Shown one piece after another: positions 50,193 to 62,104 of a DNA stretch of 64,000 bases. The notes beneath the pieces were generated by a model that worked only from the letters and a program-made list of their open reading frames with translations, was not told the DNA's origin and searched no databases. The position numbers and the translations under genes were made by a program. The number at the start of each line of letters is the position of its first letter. Positions within the stretch are counted from its first letter, which is position 1. Source of the stretch: Muraenolepis orangiensis (taxonomy: Eukaryota; Chordata; Actinopteri; Gadiformes; Muraenolepididae); the NCBI GenBank assembly GCA_027704905.1, contig CM051013.1, positions 10,184,473 through 10,248,472 of the forward strand. The letters run 5' to 3'.

Positions 50193-53100
50193 ATGGGGGT
50201 CCCTGCATACGCACTAACAATCGCGCTGTCGTTCATGTTATGTCTTCCTGCTTGTGCAGAAATTGAAGGTAAGTGAGGAACATTGTAAGTGCATGTAAGA
50301 GCCTATAGCGTCTGGGCATCCGTGAAAATCATGTGTTCTACTTGATAGTATTTAATGTTTTAGATACATGAATAATCATGATAATTCAAATAACAATATT
50401 TCGCCCACACCCTGGTGACCCTTACCCTAGATAGGCTTCTATTGACTATGTAATGCCTAAAGAAGAAATTAGGAAACATGTTTAACCAGTTTTGGAACCA
50501 GAATGCAAAGTGATACAGCAACATTGTTATGTTATGCATGCCTCATCTAGGGTTTGAGCTGGAGATTACAACAGTGCAATACGATTCTAACTATCTTTAT
50601 ATGCCCTCAAAGATCAGTTTATACGTCGGCCTTCGTAGGCTATTTAAACTGTCTAAAGGTCAGACTCTAGGCTGCAGTCCTAGGAGCGCTAAGTTAGTTA
50701 TTCATCTTTCCGTATGTCCGGGCACTACTATAGATAACCCCATCGGCCTATCAGAGGTTATCTACAAGTTAGAACAAAGGGTGAAGTCCAATGAAACGCT
50801 TTACAATCTACAATAAAATTAATTTGAAAAAAAGTCTGGGTGTTGGACATGGCCACAGTATCAGACTGCTCGTCAACAGTGGTTCCGATGCAAATGCTAG
50901 CTAACGGAACACATTTCAACCGGAAAGAGAGGAAGGGTATGCTGCTAGGTCATGTCTTGGTGGAAGGCATACATGTATTCAAAGGCTGATTAACTCGTAA
51001 TAAAGAGTAAAGAGTGAATGTTTTTTTCTCCAAGGACCTTTAGTGCACACAAAGCTGGGGGCCCTTAGGGGTCAGTATGTGAAGGTCAAGGGGCAGGAGG
51101 CAGACGTCCAGGCCTACTTGGGTGTCCCCTTCGCCAAGCCCCCCGTGGGCCAGCTGAGGCTGGCCCCACCCCTGCCTGCGGAGGGATGGGAGGCCACCAG
51201 GGATGCCACCAAGCAACCGTCGATGTAAGGAGTCCTGTTTGTGTCGTTTCACTGTGCTCCGTCACGTTTAAAATCACTACTAGATACAAGATACAAGATC
51301 TTTATTGGCCATTTGTAATGGCTAATAAATATGTATTGGCCATTGGAATGCTTACTTATATACAATAAAAATTAACAAAAAAAGGACAGTAAAGTGACTG
51401 ATAGATGGTATGAACATTGAATTGTGCAATAATCAAATTGATATAGCGCTTTTCTAACCAGTGCAGCCACTCAAAGTCATGCCTCACATTCACCCATTCA
51501 TACACACATTCAACCACAGACGGCGGAGTCAGCCAGCACGTCAGGAGGAGTTAGGGTTAGGGTGTCTTGCTTTTTGCTAGGAGGAGGCGGGGATCGAACC
51601 AGCAACCATCCGGTTGTGAGGCGACCGCTCTACCTGAGCTATACCGCCACCCTGAGTCCAGAAAGTCCAGCAAGGTTTAAAAGTGTAATGTTAATGACAA
51701 TGTTATGATAGTGGCAGCACTCCTAGCAGTTCAGTAGGTGCACTGCCTGTGGATAAAAACCTAGTAGTCCTTGTACGGATGCTGTGCAACGGTAGGGGGA
51801 GAAGAGATGGTGCCAAGGGATGGTACTTACGGTTAACGTTGCTATAACATATGTCTACTACTACTACTACTACTACTATTGGATATTTATATGGATATTT
51901 CATATGTTACTTTGAGCAGTGGTGAGCAGTCCATATAACCGACAGCATTTGTATCGAAATTAATTTCTATAACAAGTAATGTGTCTATAACACATTATTT
52001 GTGTTCAAACATTACCACGTGTGTGGATTCCCCTTTAATAAATGTAATTTTTCGCTAGGTGTGTTGATCTCTATGTGAATCGACACGTGAACTGTTGCCT
52101 GAATGCTGCATGGTGTTCAGCAGAAAGGACTTTTGGACTGCTGAGGTTTTTTACATCTCGGTTCGAGCACATCCATGAACCACGTCTGAGTTTTTAACAG
52201 GTCTAGTTTATATTCCTTGACAGTTCCTTAAGTTCGAGAACATGACGGAAAGCATGAAACAAAGTCATATTCCTTGCTTTCCACGCCCCTACATGTGATC
52301 CATAGGAATTTGTTACCCCATAAACTCATTGAAACCATTTTCTGTGAACCACTACAACTACCAACAATCTCAATCTCTCCATTTGTTCTTCTTCTTCTAA
52401 CAGATGCATTCAAAGCAAAGCGTTGTTTGTGGCTCTCTCAGAGATGTTGGGCTTGGACACAGAGGTGCCCGACATATCTGAAGACTGCCTTTACCTCAAC
52501 GTTTATACTCCTGCAAATGCTGCCCCAGGCACAAATCTGCCGGTAAGAGTTATGTGCAGAGAATTGAGAACTTGATTGTGCCAAGATAACGGATTGTTTT
52601 TTACAATGTTGTTTACAATGTAAAACTTTTTAATTAATTTGCATGCTTGCTGTAGCTTGTAATACCAACCCTACTCAAATATGCCCTCACATAATCTGTT
52701 CATATACTATTCAATAATGGAGCCTATACCTTAACTGTCTGCCTTTCTTTAATTTGTTTGCATTAACATTAACATTGGTAGGCTACACCTCATAGTATGT
52801 ATACAGATACTGCATTTTTTCTGTATTTATTTATTTTAAGTACTATTTATTTACAAATTTAAATTAATAGTCTACCTGTGTCCTGCACCCACCTTCTTTC
52901 TTTCTGTCAGGGAATAATGAGTACTTAATAAGGACTTATGTTATTTTATCTTAACTTATAAACTAGTTATGTTCAGTGTAAACTACTTATGGATCTTCGG
53001 TCTGTCGGGGGGGAAGTGTCTGACGGTGGTGGTGTTTGTGCTACTAGGTGATGGTTTGGATACACGGAGGCGGGTTTTCAGGTGGCAACGCAGCCGCATA

Positions 53101-56100
53101 CGATGGCTCAGGGTTGGCTGCCTACCAGAATGTTGTCGTGGTGGCCATCCAATACCGCCTGGGCCTGCTGGGCTTTCTCAGGTAAAACGTTTGGGGTTGG
53201 GAGCGTGAATTAACTGTATATGAACTGTATATTTCCACATTTCTAGACTCTTGATTGAGCTGTTGCCTGTTTGCATTGATGGATAAACAAGAAGATAAGT
53301 GTATGCTGACACAGTGAGTCTATGTTTCTATATGTATCTCTAGCAGCGGGGATGACACCTTGCCAGGGAACCTGGGGCTGCTCGACCAGCTGGAAGCACT
53401 GCGATGGGTACAGCAGAACATCCGCGACTTCGGAGGAGACCCGCACCTGGTCACCATATTCGGACAGTCCGCCGGGGGCATAAGTGTCTCACTGCTGGTC
53501 GGTACTCATTTTACACGGGTTGAAATTCACATACAAATTGGATCTGTCCATCATTTGATGATAATATGCATGGAACAAAATTCAGTGAATGGTGGCAGAT
53601 GGCACACTGCCCCAACACAACGTTGGCTAACGCCCAATCCATACCTTGGCCAACAAGAAAGTTGATCTGAACAACCACCAACGACACGGCCCACTGGCAA
53701 CACCATGTTGGTGTTGGTTGGTATTTATTGGGCCGGTCTCCGACTTGACTGGTGCATGTTGTTTCTGCATGGCCACCGGCAGGCGATCTCTCCTCTGGCC
53801 ACGGGTCTGTTCCAACATGCCATCGCAGAGAGCGGCACAGCTGGAATGGAGATGCTGATAATTGGCCAACCTGAGGTTATGCTCCAGGTAACGTGTATGC
53901 ATATAGGTGAACTGTATGCATCTTAAAGGTGCAGTATGTAAGTCTGTGCAGCTCATTTGAAAACGTTATGGCAAACTTACATACACCAACTTTTATGTGT
54001 GTGTGTGTGTGTGACTGTCTGTCTGTGTCACATGTTGTATGTTCATGATAACACTACGTATTCTGTTCGACTTTATGAATAGATGGCAGCCAATGCGTTA
54101 GGCTGTAACCCAAGCTCTGAGATGATCGTCAGATGTCTGAGAAATATGGACACTTATGCTTTCGAGGCTCTTACACAGGTGAGTTCAGAAAATGAGACAT
54201 TTTATATCCAAGTTTCTACGCTTACTTTTGGTTCCAGTTTGTACACTACATTCTACATGGTATATTCTTGAGATAACATCACTTTTTTTTTCTTTTTCCA
54301 AGGACCCAACACTGAGGTTTGCAGTGACTGTTGACGGACACTTCCTGACAGACCAAGTGAAAAACGTTTTCCAAAACCGTGAGTTTCCCAAGATCCCCTT
54401 CATGACCGGGGTGAACGACGACGAAGGGGGCTGGCTACTACCAACGGTAAGTACAGGATATTTGTGTATATTATTTGTGTATTTTGTAGTAAAATGGATG
54501 ACTTAGAATGATTAGAAGTCAAGGTGTTTTATGTATCAAAAGCATAGTATACTGACTGAGGAATTCTCCTGGTAAATACCTAGAAATCTGTAAAAACGTT
54601 GCCCTTTACAATCTAAGAGGCCAAACACGGTCAGAAAAAAACCCACTGTGTGTATTATAAGAGTTATTTGGAAGGCTTAATGTAAGCCTTCGTTTTTTTA
54701 ATTAGTTGCTGAAATGTGAGATATAAAAAATGTTAGGTAGGATGGGTAACTCAAACAAAACACAATTTGATTCTGATATTTGGGATACCCATTGATGGCC
54801 CGAAAAAGTATAGTTTTTCAGAATTTTTGGATTTTAACATTTGCTACTTGGGTCGTTTCAAAACGTGAAAATCCCATTTTCAAATTTTGCCACCAGGTGA
54901 ATTCATTTTTTTTTTATTCGTCCGAACATTTGCCACTAGAAGGGCATTTCAAAGTTTTAAAATCACATTTTCAGATGTATCTCTGGATCCATTGGTCCAA
55001 TTGTCCTCAAGTGGAGCTTAAATTAAAGCGTCTCAGGTTCCAAACTTATCAGATTCCAAAAATGTCACTAATAGCTAACTCATTTTGCTTCTCAGAAATG
55101 TTGCCACATGGTGGAGCTTTGTAACAATAAATTGGGTGTTAATGAACATTAGCAGAAACCTGTTACATGTGACCAAGGGTTATACATGTGTAAGGTCTTT
55201 ATCTTTATAAAATGGGTGTAATGGAGGATTGGGGGCCGTTACCCCTATCCCTACGAGATACACCTCTAGTCATCGCTCTATCCCTATCCCTACGAGATAC
55301 ACCCCTAGTCATCGCTCTATCGCTATCCCTACGAGATACACCCCTAGTCATCGCTCTATCCCTATCCCTACGAGATACACCCCTAGTAATCGCTCTATCC
55401 CTATCCCTACGAGATACACCCCTAGTCATCGCTCTATCCCTATCCCTACGAGATACACCCCTAGTCATCGCTCTATCCCTATCCCTACGAGATACACCCC
55501 TAGTCATCGCTCTATCCCTATCCCTACGAGATACACCCCTAGTCATCGCTCTATCACTATCCCTACGAGATACACCCCTAGTCATCGCTCTATCCCTATC
55601 CCTACGAGATACACCCCTAGTCATTGCTCTATCCCTATCCCTACGAGATACACCCCTAGTCATCGCTCTATCCCTATCCCTACGAGATACACCCCTAGTC
55701 ATTGCTCCTGATGGCGTAAGCCTCGTTTTGATGGGTTAACTGTTCCTTCACCTTACTGTTCTTGCCGACCCTGTGCATGTGCACAACAAATTCCCCCTGA
55801 GGGCAAATAAAGTCCAGTTCTATGAAACATAGAACTGGTAGAATAGAATAGGTCATTCTGGACATTTGCATGTGTCGACTACATAATGAATATAAATTAA
55901 TGTATAAACGTCAACTGAGATAATAACAACCTATTTATCGTTTTTGTCTTTGGTTTAGTTTTATTTCCCCCAAAACTGGACCGAGAAACTGGACAGAGAG
56001 CCCACCATTGCCATGCTGGGCATATTTTGGCCAGAGGTGAGAGAGAGAGAAAGCGATAAAAGCAGCAACACTCATTCTGCCACTTTTCTAGTCTATGCTT

Positions 56101-59100
56101 TTTTGCACAATTCAACATATGTTAATACCATCCATCCAATACCATCGTCACTTTATTGTTCTATTTAGTGTTCTTTTTATCGTGTACAGTATTGTTATAG
56201 TATAGTTTTGTATAGTATAAGTATAGTACATCAGTGGTAGGGAAGGTGCCTCACTATCAATTTTGACAGTGAATAAGTGGGTCATTTTAGCAGAAAAGCC
56301 AAACTGAATTCAAATTGATTGTGATCTGAGGGGGGAGAAGCGTTGTTTTGATGAAAACTAGATATTTAGTGATAACTCCATTAATGATGCAAATCTGAAA
56401 AATCTGAATAGAAGTCTACTTCTACCAAACAAACTGAACGGAATTGAAAAAGAGTGAGATTTAACGGGGGAAGCGTTATTTGTGTAAAGTATATTTACCT
56501 GTATTTAATTAAAATAAGACATACTAACCAGTTATGCACGTAAATCAGGTACATGTCTCATCGCGAGCCAAAGAAACACTTCCTTCTCATGGTTAGCCAT
56601 GCTCTTTGTTTACGTTTGGCGTCTGGAACGCTTTGAGTTCATAACTCTTAAGTTTCAAGTCTCAAATATATAAAATAAAGTTGTCTTGCCTGGAAGGCGG
56701 AATAAATCTATGACACAAGATAGATCCTTGTATGATGAACGATCCCCCCAAAACCCTGATTGGGTATTTACCAGCGCAGTGAGCTCTGCTGATTGGTTCA
56801 CAGAGCCTCTGGCTAGACCCGCCCTCAGGGACTGCCATACACACTCATGTTAAAAACCAGGACTCACCGGCCGCTCGGGCTCGACAGTTTTATATTGGGA
56901 GCTTGGGGAGGACGGTCCAGTCATTTTGAATTGCGTTAGGGGGCACAGTTGGTACTTTGACAAGGGGACATGATTGTTGTGCCTTCGAAGTGTTAAAATA
57001 GTTATATTATCTGTATTTTCACAGATGAATCTGTTAAATGTATGTGTATAAATTTTTCTTTTGCAAGTTTATTTTTCTCAGAAAGGATGGTTCTCCCTTT
57101 CCTCAATCAACGAGCCTCCGCTGTAGTACATAGTATAGTATATAGTGTTAAATTGTAGGAATTTCCTACTGCGGGAGGGAATGGGGAGTGAGCATTCCAT
57201 TGTACGTGTTGCATATGGCAAATAAAAATCTTGAATGTTGAATATTAAGCTTTAGTCTTTGGGTGTTGTTTCAGTGCACATTTGTGATTGGACCAACAAA
57301 AAAAGTGTTCCCTTGTATGTTCCCCATTCCAGGCCAAAGATAAACCAGTTCAAGAGATGTTGGTGGAGAAATATTTGGGAACCTCTGAGGATCGTAAGGA
57401 AATCCGACGGGGCGTCACTAACCTAATAGGAGACGCGCTATTCACCATCCCAACAATTGTCACAGCGAACGCACACAGAGGTACCGGGGAATTAATAAAT
57501 GGAGCACATAGTCAACGTCTACATCAATGTAGACGTCTGTTTCCATATCTTTTTCTTTCATTTGCATTTCCATTGCTACTCGTATTTCGATATATTTTCT
57601 GTTTTGGTTTTCTGTATTTTCTTCTCTTCTAATCCCTACTACTGTCTGTTTTTGTCTGTACCAATCCTATATATTTTATATTTGTATTATTTGCTGAAAT
57701 GTATGCCTGTGCTTGTTATTTTAAATATATTTATTCTTATGTGTTCTTCTTACGTTGCTTCACTTTGTGACACTTTGCATAAAAAAATGTGCACTATAAA
57801 GATTAGATTTGATGGAGGCTGTTGACGTTCCGCCATATGTGTTTGTGCTGTGACAGATGCTGGTGCCCCGGTCTACCTGTACCAGTACCACCACAGCCCA
57901 CAGTTCCTTCGGGAGAGACGACCCAGCTTTGTCGGAGCCGACCACGGGGATGAAATATTTACCGTGTTCGGATTCTGCTTCACCCATCTCCAGATACAGA
58001 GTAGGCACCATTTTTTTACATTATAAAAAAAATGAAAAAGGTATTTGACTCCTTTGGCTCCTTATTGGATTCATGTGCTAGTCATGGTTTGGCCATAACA
58101 AACACCATGTTCAAACAAGTTCAATTATTATTTGATTATTTGAACATGTTCAAATAAGGATGCTCATAAGTGTACATGGTACCAGAGTACCTGAGGCCAA
58201 AGGTCAATGATCGATTTTGTTATCGTGTCATCTGACCTGAGGCCGCATGTTTTGGACACTTGGGTGAAGAGAGGTACAGAGCTGTCAACCGATCACCATC
58301 TGGTGGTGAGTTGGGTAAGATGGTGGGGGAAGCCTCTGGACAGACCCGGTAAGCCCAAACGTGTAGTGCGGGTGAACTGGGAACGTCTGGTGGATGCCCC
58401 TGTCCGGGAGACCTTCAACTCACACCTCCGGCGGAATTTTTCGGGCATCTCTGTGGAGGCTGGGGCATTGAGCCAGAGTGGTCATTGTTCAAAGCTTCTA
58501 TTGCCGAAGCTGTGGTTGAGAGCTGTGGCCTCAAGGTCATTGGTGCCTCAAGGGGCAGCAACCCTCGGACTCGTGGTGGACACAGGTGGTCAGGGAAGCT
58601 GTCCGGCTGATGAAGGAGGCCTTCCGGGCTATGTTAGCCTGTAAGACTCCGCACTCAGTTGCGAGGTATCGACAGGCCAAGAGGACGGCAGCCTCGGCTG
58701 TAGCAGAGGCAAAGCAGCGGGTGTGGGAAGAATTCGGAGAAGCCATGGAGGACTTTCAGTTGGATCCCCCAGTCAGAGCTAGTCGATGTTGCCATGGAGA
58801 GGGAAGTTTGGAGTCCCCTGCTGAAGCTGCTACCTCCGCGACCCGATTACGGATAAGCGGGAGAAGATGGATGGATGGACTCCTTTGGCCACATAAATGG
58901 GGCATATTTACCTGGCCATCTTGATTTTAAACGCTAGCTGGGTGGGGGAAGGGGAAATATGGCCCATAATTCATCCTATGCTTCTTACCAAAATACAATT
59001 GTAGGTAAATGCAGTGAAGACGACTTGAAGATGTCCAAACTCATGATGACCTACTGGGGAAACTTCGCCCGCACAGGGTAGGGCAAAAAAAGCTCTTAAC

Positions 59101-59721
59101 TTCACCAAAACTTCCAGTATTTTGTAATAGTCAATCGTATGATTTATTCAATTCATTTATTGTTTATTCAATTTTGTAAAAGTTTTTAAAACGTTGTGCT
59201 ATTTTGTACCATATGAGTTGAAAAGGATTATGATATATTCCCAATACACGATAGCTGCCCAGATGTTAGTTTCCTTTTACAATCTAAAGTAGCTATATTA
59301 AACTAACAGTAAACGTGTTTTAGTGGTTGGAAAAGTGTCTTTAAGATACTACTTTATTTAGCCCAAAGGGCAAATTATGAGGTCACAGGAAGTATAGGAC
59401 AGTAACAGAACACAAAAATACAAATAAAGTAAAGTCAAACCAGAAAAACATAGCAATGGAACGAGGCAAACAATAAAATGACCAGAGACCTACTTAGAAG
59501 ACGGCTAAAGTGTTTGACCCTGTATGACTTGCAGGAGTCCCAACGGACCAGGCCTGGTGGCATGGCCCCAGTACGGACCAGAAGAGAACTATCTGTCCAT
59601 TGGCATGGAGCAGGAGGTCCTGCAGCACCTGGCCAAGGATCGCTTCACCTTCATGACCCAAACCCTCTATGAGAAGATAGACGCCGCCCGGAAGGAAAAA
59701 ACTGAACACCCAGAGCTGTAA
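50193..59721 (+). CDS. Carboxylesterase copy B with GQSAGG nucleophile elbow, 13 exons
   Basis: The tandem paralogue of copy A. Exons: 50193-50268, 51035-51224, 52404-52542, 53048-53181, 53344-53497, 53783-53887, 54083-54178, 54303-54446, 55959-56036, 57333-57480, 57857-58000, 59005-59077, 59535-59721. All introns are GT-AG and the frame is open for 555 residues. Signal peptide, HGGG, Ser222, Glu339, His451 and HPEL are all kept. Compared with copy A there are 23 substitutions and a two-codon deletion in exon 11. The notable one is Glu221 to Gln next to the catalytic serine (GAG to CAG, 53,465). Others flank the oxyanion loop (S147G, Y149N, T152A). Exons 1, 2, 10, 12 and 13 encode identical protein. 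The gene looks functional, and its catalytic behaviour may differ. The in-frame upstream ATG at 50,172 is also conserved. Confidence 0.92.
51440..51651 (-). mobile_element. tRNA-derived SINE in intron 2 of copy B
   Basis: Orthologue of the SINE at 31,776-32,005, with about 20 bp lost near 51,560. It was duplicated with the gene and is not an independent insertion. Confidence 0.85.
51652..52355. other. Intron 2 sequence present only in copy B
   Basis: About 700 bp between the SINE and the CAACTACCAACAATCTCAAT segment is missing from copy A. It contains a (TAC)n run near 51,857 and no coding signal. No target duplication was recognised, so deletion in copy A and insertion in copy B are both possible. 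Confidence 0.75.
55243..55708. repeat. 39-bp minisatellite in intron 8 of copy B, 12 units
   Basis: The same unit as 35,134-35,474, with 12 rather than about 9 units and without the 2-bp deletion. It is therefore open in several frames for over 150 codons on both strands. It is intronic, between exons 8 and 9. Confidence 0.94.
58058..58877 (+). mobile_element. RTE-type LINE fragment in intron 11 of copy B
   Basis: About 820 bp flanked by the direct repeat GACTCCTTTGG (58,047-58,057 and 58,878-58,888), absent from copy A, where one copy of that site remains near 37,737. The plus strand encodes the end of an endonuclease domain (MIDFVIVSSDLRPHVLDTWV, LSTDHHLVVSWVRW). Later comes a frame with YRQAKRTAASAVAEAKQRVW. 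It ends in GGATAAGCGGGAGAAGATGG with a GATG tail, as in fish Rex3/RTE-like elements. The RT domain is missing, so the element is internally deleted. Confidence 0.88.
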
Positions 59722-59784
59722 CCATCACCAGGAAGTAATTACAATGCTGCACGAGGATCAATGATGTGCCTTAATGAACTGTTG

Positions 59785-59790
59785 AATAAA
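59785..59790 (+). terminator. Polyadenylation signal of copy B
   Basis: AATAAA lies 64 bp after the stop codon, in the same context as copy A. Confidence 0.75.
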
Positions 59791-60009
59791 TATGGGATTG
59801 TTTAACAGTATAAACATAAGCATGTATAGCACTATACTATAGAGCAGGGCTTCTCAAACTCCGGACCGAACTGCAAATCAATCCGGACCCCGGGTCACAT
59901 AAGATGTAAATTATTTTATAATAGTTTGTAATTATTTAGTTAATTTTCTTGTGTGACGCGTTGTGAGAATGACGTGAATATATATTTGTAACATCTTCGA
60001 CCAATGAGC

Positions 60010-60588
60010 TGACGGGCTCATTGATGAGGTACTTGGATGTGCGCAAGAACAGAAGTAAAATAAAGTGAGAGCTGTAGTCCGACTCGTCTGTTTATGGAGA
60101 CAATTAAATGTCCATAGAGCAGAACATTACATGTGTCAGTGTTAGTTATTTTATCATCGACCTGATGCAGAAGATGGAGAACACAGGCGTTCCAACACCG
60201 CGAATGGACTGGGACTCGTCCAATCTGCCCGACGCATGGAGAAAGTTTCGGCAGCACGTGCAGCTGATGTTTTCAGGACCGCTCCGGTTTTGAAGCTTAT
60301 GTAACTCCAAAAGCAAATCCCATATTTGCACGTTATAAGTTTCATGAAAAAATCCAAGGGGACAGTGAGAGTTTCGACCAGTTTGTAACTGAGCTAAAAT
60401 TGCTACGTAAAGACTGCAACTACCCAAACAGTGAGGAGATTCGTGACAGGAATGTCTTTGTGAATGTGGCGGGGTGGTCGTTTTTAAAGGCAGAGCCACC
60501 CAAATACCAAAATGCCTTACAACGACACCTGGGGAATTTCGCCCCAGGAGATATTTCATTTACACCTCAGAAAATAAGAAGGCTCCAC
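60010..60588 (+). mobile_element. Gypsy LTR-end and gag fragment unique to copy B
   Basis: An AATAAAGTGAGAGCTGTAG segment (LTR-like end) is followed by a gag frame (VPTPRMDWDSSNLPDAWRKF, ending MFSGPLR). At about 60,284 the reading jumps to EAYVTPKANPIFARYKFHEK and FDQFVTELKLLRKDCNYPN in another phase, so about 60 residues of the family's middle region are deleted. Copy A carries unrelated sequence here. Confidence 0.8.
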
Positions 60589-61650
60589 AAGTTCGTGACT
60601 GACACAAGACCGAGACGTGGTTCAATTATAATTAAAAAGTTTAACAGTTTATTTCAACATGTCAATCACATTTATTTGTTCATTCTTGGTAAAAACACTT
60701 TATATAGGAAATGACTCAAATCAATGAGGGAAAAAGGGGAGTGGGCAGATGCCAGCCAGAGGGAGGTAGTCTAACAGGGCTGTGTCCCCCTTACCCACCA
60801 CCGGTACTCACTGCAATCCAACACTCACTACAAACTGTGTCCCAGTGCTCCTATCACTACAAGCCATGAAGGGAATCAGACTGTGTGCCTAGCCTCCACC
60901 ACTAGCTGGCTCCAACTCCACGACAAGGGGCAAAGAAACAACAAATGAGTATGAAGCAGAAGAAACAAATATCCAGTTGGTCCAAACGAGCAAACGGTAA
61001 AATACACTCAAATCCTAAATATAAGACCGCAAAACTAAATTGAAACACAAACCTAACTGTAGCAAAACATAACTTAGCAAAACATAACTGTAGCAAAACA
61101 GCAGCTGATACCACCTAGTAGGAAAAACACATTGTACATTAGATTACAATACCAAAGTAGACATTTCAATGTTTTAACTTAGGTAATTATAAACTTACCA
61201 CTACTCAGTATGATTTATATTAAAGTACTAAGCAGGGCCAGGGGGGAACAACACACATCCCTCCAGGTTATCAGGCATCACACTTGGCCAAAGGAACACC
61301 AGGTGGACCAGGATACAAGCTGACAGTAGGCTAATACAAATGGATGTAATTCAGTGCTAATATAAGATGCACATGAGGAATATTAAGTTGCTGATCAAAC
61401 ATGACATCCAGTATCTGACAATTGACCTACCCTTAAGGTGGCAACAGGCAGGCAGCAAACAAACCAAAGGATGCCACAGGTGCCTTAACTACAGAGTTAA
61501 TTAGGGGTTGGCTCTGGGGGAGGAGTTGACCTACTTCAGGTGGTGAGTTTAGGGCCTAGAGATGAGTGTGGGACAGTTACCTGAACCAAGTGTTCCTGCT
61601 ACACAACAAACTCACAAAGAATGCGAGAAAAACTGCTATGTCACAGTCCA
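60589..61650. other. Non-coding block shared by both duplicates (copy B)
   Basis: Counterpart of 39,286-40,355, with scattered substitutions and small indels. No gene was seen. Confidence 0.6.
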
Positions 61651-61653
61651 GAC

Positions 61654-62104
61654 TTCAAGTCAAGTCAAGTTTATTCTCACTTCACAGTTTAGTATAAAGT
61701 ATAAAGCAGTGAGTGAAAATCTTATGTGCAATACCCGACGACAGACAGCAGTTATAAAAATAAGATAGAATAAAAACAGAATAGAATAAAATAAGTAAAA
61801 AAGTACAAAACTGTATAAAGTTAAATATATAAAAATAAAAATGCAATTTATAAAATGCAATATATCAGCACAGAAAAAGAGCAATGTGTATATATAAATC
61901 AATGTAATAAAATATACATTGTTATATGCTATATGCCCTTGTTCAGCAGCCTGATGGCCTGACTGTGGAAGCTATCTCTGAGTCTATTTGTGCGGCACTT
62001 GATACTGCGGTATCGCCTGCCTGACGGTAAAAGTGAATACAGTTCGTGGATGGGGTGGGCATTGTCTTTTATGATGCGTTTGGCCTTGGCCACGCACCGC
62101 TGGT
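61654..62104 (-). mobile_element. Rex1-like LINE 3' end, broken at the duplication edge
   Basis: Counterpart of 40,360-40,820 with the same ORF2 C-terminus (RCVAKAKRIIKDNAHPIHEL ... SQAIRLLNKG) and a tail with one fewer repeat. At 62,104 the LINE stops within the coding frame and LTR sequence follows. Confidence 0.88.

Larger units (their letters stand above)
49639..62104. repeat. Tandem segmental duplication, copy B
   Basis: Matches 29,457-40,820. The left boundary (CTTCTTAAGTC) joins the spacer elements. The right boundary falls inside the Rex1-like LINE, where copy B switches to LTR sequence while copy A continues in the LINE. The two copies start about 20.2 kb apart. Confidence 0.95.

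Noticed and set aside
55205..55739. 165-175 codon repeat proteins on both strands
   Set aside because: They lie within intron 8 of the esterase and arise from a 39-bp minisatellite.
50193..59721. Copy B as a pseudogene because of the Glu-to-Gln change
   Set aside because: Every splice site, the full frame, the triad, the signal peptide and the ER signal are intact, so a functional variant is more likely.
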